Source: CAUZIZ01 sp965219005 (GTDB taxonomy: Bacteria; Acidobacteriota; UBA6911; RPQK01; JAJDTT01). From it: a stretch of DNA of 64,000 bases. Made by a program: the position numbers and the translations under genes. Shown here in pieces: positions 60,546 to 64,000 of the stretch. Below the pieces are notes generated by a model. That model was given only the letters and a program-made list of their open reading frames with translations. It had not been told where the DNA came from and did no database searches. Position 1 is the stretch's first letter. Every line of letters begins with the position of its first letter. The stretch spans positions 558,001 through 622,000 of the forward strand of contig CBDCMS010000004.1 of assembly GCA_965219005.1 (NCBI GenBank), read 5' to 3'.

Positions 60546-60614
60546 TCGTAATTATGAAATGCGGTACTAAGGCTGGCCAGAAGAAGAAAGGGGGGAGAAC
60601 GGGAACGGTGGGGG

Positions 60615-60664
60615 TGGTGGAGACGAAGGGGCTCGAACCCTCGACCTCCTGAGTGCGATTCAGT
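60615..60664 (-). pseudogene. tRNA-Ala (CGC) 3'-half remnant, candidate attachment site
   Basis: Read on the minus strand, this contains an anticodon arm (ACTGA / ATCGCAC / TCAGG, four of five pairs, U33 and anticodon CGC), the variable loop AGGTC, a T-arm GAGGG-TTCGAGC-CCCTT, the acceptor strand CGTCTCC, discriminator A and CCA. The 3' half resembles bacterial tRNA-Ala (CAGGAGGTC), with U at position 70 as needed for the G3-U70 identity pair. The D-arm and 5' acceptor strand are absent. The last 19 bases recur at 55545. This is the usual footprint of tyrosine-recombinase integration into a tRNA. Confidence 0.72.
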
Positions 60665-60835
60665 TTGTTTGCTTTTCCAGGCCGTTTCACATTGTTTCTT
60701 TGTCATCCCCTAATCAACTTAGAAACAATGGTTTAATCCGAATATATTGTATCAAGTCGTACCAGTGTGTTTCACTGATGCACGCGCTATTTGGTACCTA
60801 TATGGTACCTAGAGGTCGGATGCCAGGAGAAACGA

Positions 60836-61075
60836 ATGCCGAAAATGAAACTCACAGACCGATTGATTCGATCCTTAAAGGTCGATCGTCAGACTGATTT
60901 TTGGGACGAAGGTTTTCCCGGCGGCTCGTTCGGAATCCGCGTGACGGCCACCGGCCGAAAAACCTTTGTCACCAAGCCGGGGAAGTCTATCAGGTTGTGT
61001 TTCTTATCCCACGAAATCAGCTTGGCCAGCTCCGGCGGGGTGCCCTCCCAAAGTCAGCTGGAATTGGTCTGCTGA
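60836..61075 (+). pseudogene. Tyrosine recombinase (phage integrase), N-terminal fragment
   Basis: From ATG 60836 (AGGAG six bases upstream) about 50 codons match the arm-binding DUF4102 domain of P4-type integrases: MKLTDRLIRSLKV, DFWDEGFPGGSFGIRVTATG and RKTFV. The sequence then diverges and stops at 61075, so the core-binding and catalytic domains are lost. It lies about 170 bases from the tRNA-Ala remnant, on the side where the inserted element should be. The remaining non-coding stretch 61076-61233 shows nothing recognisable. Confidence 0.75.
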
Positions 61076-61233
61076 TTCTCCTGATGGGTTTGTGCTTAGG
61101 CCTTCTCCTCTGATGGTGACTTCGACATAACGCCGGACGGTCGCCGGTTTCTGAGGATAAAGAGAAGCAAACAGGACTCAGCACCAACACAAATACACCT
61201 GGTCCTCAACTGGCTCGAAGAACTCAAGCGGAG

Positions 61234-61425
61234 ATGAATCGCGCCTATCTCATCACCTCCGCTCTGATCTTCGTGGCGGTGGCTATCCTCCACTTCCTGC
61301 GCCTGATCAACGACTGGCTTTTTGTACTGGGGCCTTGGTCTATTCCTAGGTGGGCTTCATGGGCTGGGACCGTGTTTCCGGCATGCTTGTCCGCCTGGGC
61401 ACTTCGCCTGGCAATGAGAAGGTAG
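61234..61425 (+). CDS. Small two-helix membrane protein
   Basis: A 63-residue protein with two hydrophobic helices (LITSALIFVAVAILHFLRLI and ASWAGTVFPACLSAWALRLA), separated by GPWSIPRW. It resembles short uncharacterised membrane proteins with the pattern LRL...W...G.W.IP.W.SW.G. Function unknown. It is convergent with the next gene. Confidence 0.6.
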   Translation: MNRAYLITSALIFVAVAILHFLRLINDWLFVLGPWSIPRWASWAGTVFPACLSAWALRLAMRR

Positions 61426-61478
61426 TCTCCCCAATGCTCCAGGAGCAAGAGGCCCCGGACGAGTTGGTGACTCTGCTC

Positions 61479-63017
61479 CTACCTGAACCTCAGAGAGTAA
61501 AGATCCGCGTCCTTCATCACGAAGCGCAGGCGGACCGGCTTGCCTGCGATCCTGGCCAGGGGCTTATCTGAAGTCGCCTTGGCATGGCTCCGCTCCCACC
61601 GCACCGTATGCTCGATCTCGTCTCCCCAGATCAACGGCGATTCCTCCAGGGCAAAGCCTGGTAGGGGGTTCCCTTGGACATCCTGGATCTCCAGACGGAT
61701 ACTGCCCGCAGCCGAGGTGGCGAAGTTCATGCTGAGGTTGTCCCCTTGAAAGACCAGCGGCCTGGTGAGCAACTCTCCCCCAGCATAGCCTGCGTGAACC
61801 GAGACGAACCCATCCGTCCGAACGACCATCCGCTCCAGGTGGATGCTGGGAAACTTATAGTGGCGAACGACGTACAAGGAGATCTCATCAGGAGCCGTCG
61901 GGACCACACCGGCTGCAGTCATGTTGCTTCGGTTCATCCAATCGCGCTTCTCCCGCCCGGGCCGGATGAAGGCTTCCATGAAACGGCGATCCCAACGCTC
62001 TCCGTCCCGGCTCGTCAGGAAGACCCCATCGGAGAGCCCTGGGTAGAGCGCCTCCTGAAAGAAGTTCCGCCAGGGTAGAAAACGCTTGGGAACGGCCACG
62101 TAGATGTGGGGAGCACGGAAATAGGGAGTGATGGAGCCGGTGTAGAAATGCTCCAGGGGAGCGTCTCCCAGGTCGATGAATTCCGGCTCACTCCAATTCA
62201 GAAAATCGGGGGAGGTGGAACGTACGAGATTCCGAATGCGATCCTGGATCGCGGCTCCAATCGGGTGCATGCCCTCCGGAAGGTGCTTGGGAACGGGACG
62301 CCAGTCTCGGAGATAGGCGATGTACTGCTGCTGTTGACCATCCCAGAAGGCCAGATCCAGTCCCGAGTCCATGTTCTTCTGGGAGATGATGGGTTCCTTC
62401 TGAATCGGCTGCCAGCGCAGTCCATCCGAGGAAACCAGACCCATCACGTATTTCCATCCTTGAGGGTGATGGATGGCAATGGCCTTGTACTGTTCTTGGG
62501 CCGGCACCTGGGGGTTGTCGTCTTTGAAGGCAGTGAAGCAAGTACTGCCCGTACCTGCGACCCCGGTCCACACGATGTTGTTCTCTTTGGACCCCTGGAA
62601 CTCAAAGATTCCCAGTGGTGGCTTTGTCCAGGTGATGCCATCCTGGCTTTCCGCGTAGCAGGTCACCTCTAGGTGCTTTGGGATGAGGGGCTCTTCTAGC
62701 TCCAGCAAGGATCGGATCACGGAGTCCGGATGGCTGCTGCCCCGGTAGTACATGCGAAATCGATCATCGTCTTTGAAGACCGTCACGTAGGTGCTGGAGG
62801 TTCCCTCCCAGGGCTTGTCGAAGCTCAGGACCTTCCCGCCAGATCGGGGCTCGTGAAGTTTCAGGCTGACCCCATCCATCGACTCGATGAGGTAGTCGTC
62901 CACGAACAGCTCTAGCCGGGAGCCGATGTCCAGGGCCTTTGTGGTCTCGGCTGGGTTTGCCGATGCCGCCGCCACGGAGAGCAGCAGACTGAAAACAAAC
63001 AGTGCCGTCCTCATCAT
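61479..63017 (-). CDS. Secreted beta-propeller protein, glycosidase-like (GH32/43/68 fold)
   Basis: A 512-residue protein with TAAGGAGG directly upstream of an ATGATG start. The signal peptide is MRTALFVFSLLLSVAAASA. The body has recurring blades such as YVTVFKDDDRFRMYYRGSS, YAESQDGITWTKPPLG and LAFWDGQQQQYIAYLRDW, as in five-bladed GH32/GH43-like propellers. Residues 440-512 form a beta-sandwich-like end (IRLEIQDVQGNPLPGFALEE, VRLRFVMKDADLYSLRF). Catalytic acids are not assigned, so the activity is open. A similar gene follows on its 5' side. Confidence 0.72.
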   Translation of the reverse strand: MMRTALFVFSLLLSVAAASANPAETTKALDIGSRLELFVDDYLIESMDGVSLKLHEPRSGGKVLSFDKPWEGTSSTYVTVFKDDDRFRMYYRGSSHPDSVIRSLLELEEPLIPKHLEVTCYAESQDGITWTKPPLGIFEFQGSKENNIVWTGVAGTGSTCFTAFKDDNPQVPAQEQYKAIAIHHPQGWKYVMGLVSSDGLRWQPIQKEPIISQKNMDSGLDLAFWDGQQQQYIAYLRDWRPVPKHLPEGMHPIGAAIQDRIRNLVRSTSPDFLNWSEPEFIDLGDAPLEHFYTGSITPYFRAPHIYVAVPKRFLPWRNFFQEALYPGLSDGVFLTSRDGERWDRRFMEAFIRPGREKRDWMNRSNMTAAGVVPTAPDEISLYVVRHYKFPSIHLERMVVRTDGFVSVHAGYAGGELLTRPLVFQGDNLSMNFATSAAGSIRLEIQDVQGNPLPGFALEESPLIWGDEIEHTVRWERSHAKATSDKPLARIAGKPVRLRFVMKDADLYSLRFR

Positions 63018-63114
63018 CCATCCTCCTTACCGGGGAGTCTTGCTGAGAGCCAGGTTATCTCGGTGGACTGGAAGGATCAATGGGGTCAGGGTCTTGAAGG
63101 GAATGAATCTATTC

Positions 63115-64000
63115 TCAAGGTTGGCCCAGGTAGAGGGCGTAGAGACGGATGGCTCCGCTCTCATCGCCCTGGAAGGTCACCCGGATCTTGAATGGATCGC
63201 CTGGATTCCCGAGCAGGTGTGCGGACCTCCAATGGACTGGCGTGCGGAGCCCCGACTTTTCCACCACCGCAGAGTTGGCGCCCGAGAAGGCCGGTAGGGG
63301 ACGCTCCAGGCGATCGAGTAGCTCTAGCTTCAAGCTGGATCGGGGTCCCAGGCCCTCGGCGTTGACCCAAAGTTGCGCCTCTCCCTCCAACTGCAGATCG
63401 GAGGTGACCAGGACGCCTATCTCATCAGGATCCCTGACCGAGAGGGAACCGAAGCGATCCCGGTCCAGCAGTAGCAGGCCGATTCCCCGATGTCGTTTCC
63501 AGGGAGTTCCGGCCCGAACACCCATACGCTGGTCCATCTGTCCGTACCAGATATAGGTTTTGTTGCCGACGTTCTCGAATCCCTGACCCTGGGAAAGTCC
63601 ACCGTAGTCCCAGTCCCGTCCATCTTCGCCCACTTCGGCGAAGATGAAGTCGGGTATGGGCTCACGGAAGTGGAGGCCGTCGTTGCTTACCAGAAAGCCG
63701 AGGGGGTGAAGCACGTCGGTCCACTTGGTGCCTCCGTGCCAGAAGCCGGTGATGCCGATCAGGACGTTGCCCCGATTCCAGACACTGACGCCCTCGTGAG
63801 TTTGCTCGTTGGGCAGAGGCCGTTTCAAGGATGGCGGCCGCCGAAACTGTCCTTCCCGGGCGAAGCCCATGGTCTGGGTTAGGGACCAGTGGATGAGATC
63901 CGAAGAGCGAAAGATCTCGACGTGCCTGCCATAGGGTTCCACTGCAGGGCTGCCCTTACCTTGCCCGGCGAGGTAATACATCCCTTTCCATTTCCAGAGA
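63115..64000 (-). CDS. Secreted-type beta-propeller protein, C-terminal part (cut by window edge)
   Basis: The frame runs open to the window end; the codons before the first internal Met at 63981 encode LWKWKG, so the start lies beyond 64000. At least 294 residues are seen. Propeller-type blades (MYYLAGQGKGSPAV, RSSDLIHWSLTQTMGF, FLVSNDGLHFREP) match glycosidase-like proteins. The C-terminal domain (LKLELLDRLERPLPAFSGA, IRVTFQGDESGAIRLYALYL) is similar to that of the gene at 61479. The two are probably paralogues in one leftward unit. Confidence 0.7.
   Translation of the reverse strand, partial: LWKWKGMYYLAGQGKGSPAVEPYGRHVEIFRSSDLIHWSLTQTMGFAREGQFRRPPSLKRPLPNEQTHEGVSVWNRGNVLIGITGFWHGGTKWTDVLHPLGFLVSNDGLHFREPIPDFIFAEVGEDGRDWDYGGLSQGQGFENVGNKTYIWYGQMDQRMGVRAGTPWKRHRGIGLLLLDRDRFGSLSVRDPDEIGVLVTSDLQLEGEAQLWVNAEGLGPRSSLKLELLDRLERPLPAFSGANSAVVEKSGLRTPVHWRSAHLLGNPGDPFKIRVTFQGDESGAIRLYALYLGQP

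Larger units (their letters stand above)
57587..60568. mobile_element. Palindromic element (about 274 bp when reconstructed) holding two IS4 copies
   Basis: Outer arms at 57587-57608 and 60547-60568 are perfect 22-bp inverted repeats starting agtaccgcatttcat. Removing both IS copies and their duplications leaves about 274 bases with a core (58966-59192) nearly identical to the element at 32430-32707, which has the same length. Flanks aaggcta and aaggctg may be a target duplication. The two IS copies sit in the two arms. Confidence 0.75.

Noticed and set aside
60640..60720. Complete tRNA gene on the minus strand
   Set aside because: The D-arm and 5' acceptor strand are absent; sequence upstream of the anticodon stem does not fold as a tRNA.

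Overview
The window looks like chromosomal DNA of a GC-rich (roughly 57-58%, estimated by eye), Gram-negative, environmental bacterium, most likely an uncultured Acidobacteriota member. Supporting markers are a GWxTD-domain protein, an ASPIC/UnbV (CRTAC1-like) FG-GAP protein, two PSD1 (DUF1549/DUF1553) plus DUF1501 gene pairs, secreted NHL and TPR proteins, and a tandem TldD/PmbA pair. Planctomycetes and Verrucomicrobia share some of these families, so the phylum is an inference. No rRNA, CRISPR array, replication origin or intact tRNA is seen.

Layout. 1-2.7 kb (-): a UbiA prenyltransferase followed by type IV pilus ATPases pilB and the start of pilT. 2.8-3.8 kb: IS1595-family copy 1 inside a dispersed repeat. 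3.9-5.2 kb (-): a frameshifted PrsW-like protease gene. 5.3-13.9 kb: a likely amino-acid-derivative cluster (HyuB, an enolase-superfamily OSBS/N-acylamino acid racemase, a class III aminotransferase, an M20 deacylase, an AAC(3)-type acetyltransferase, and a secreted kelch protein whose signal peptide has been cut off by IS1595 copy 2). 14.2-25.1 kb: mostly exported proteins (GWxTD, FG-GAP/UnbV, cytochrome c, TPR, NHL, FN3-like lipoprotein) plus a squalene/phytoene synthase. 25.4-30.2 kb (-): the prkA-yeaH-spoVR stress operon. 30.4-36.7 kb: small lipoprotein, M19 dipeptidase, a repeat-rich gap (32.1-33.0 kb), a 2-hydroxyacid dehydrogenase, a HAD phosphatase and a GT2-like glycosyltransferase. 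36.9-46.5 kb (+): two PSD1/DUF1501 pairs separated by an ApaH-like phosphatase. 46.6-49.6 kb (-): MFS exporter with an in-frame TGA, HAD hydrolase, SnoaL-like protein. 49.9-54.8 kb (+): frameshifted ECF sigma factor, membrane protein and two exported TldD/PmbA proteins. 54.9-61.1 kb: a nucleotidyltransferase pair, then an island-like stretch bounded by a 19-bp direct repeat derived from a tRNA-Ala 3' end, holding a GT-C-like membrane protein and a palindromic element carrying two near-identical IS4-family copies; a truncated integrase lies just outside. 61.2-64 kb: a small membrane protein and two secreted beta-propeller (glycosidase-like) proteins, the last one cut by the window edge.

Mobile DNA and decay are the main theme. 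There are four full IS copies, several terminal-inverted-repeat elements, a dispersed family of about 200 bp with at least five copies, and six damaged genes (PrsW, kelch, MFS, sigma factor, amidohydrolase, integrase). The three single-base lesions could be real mutations or assembly errors. The most notable structures are the two IS4 copies at mirror-image positions in the arms of one palindromic element, the IS-split kelch gene with a perfect 8-bp target duplication, and the tRNA-Ala attachment-site remnant.
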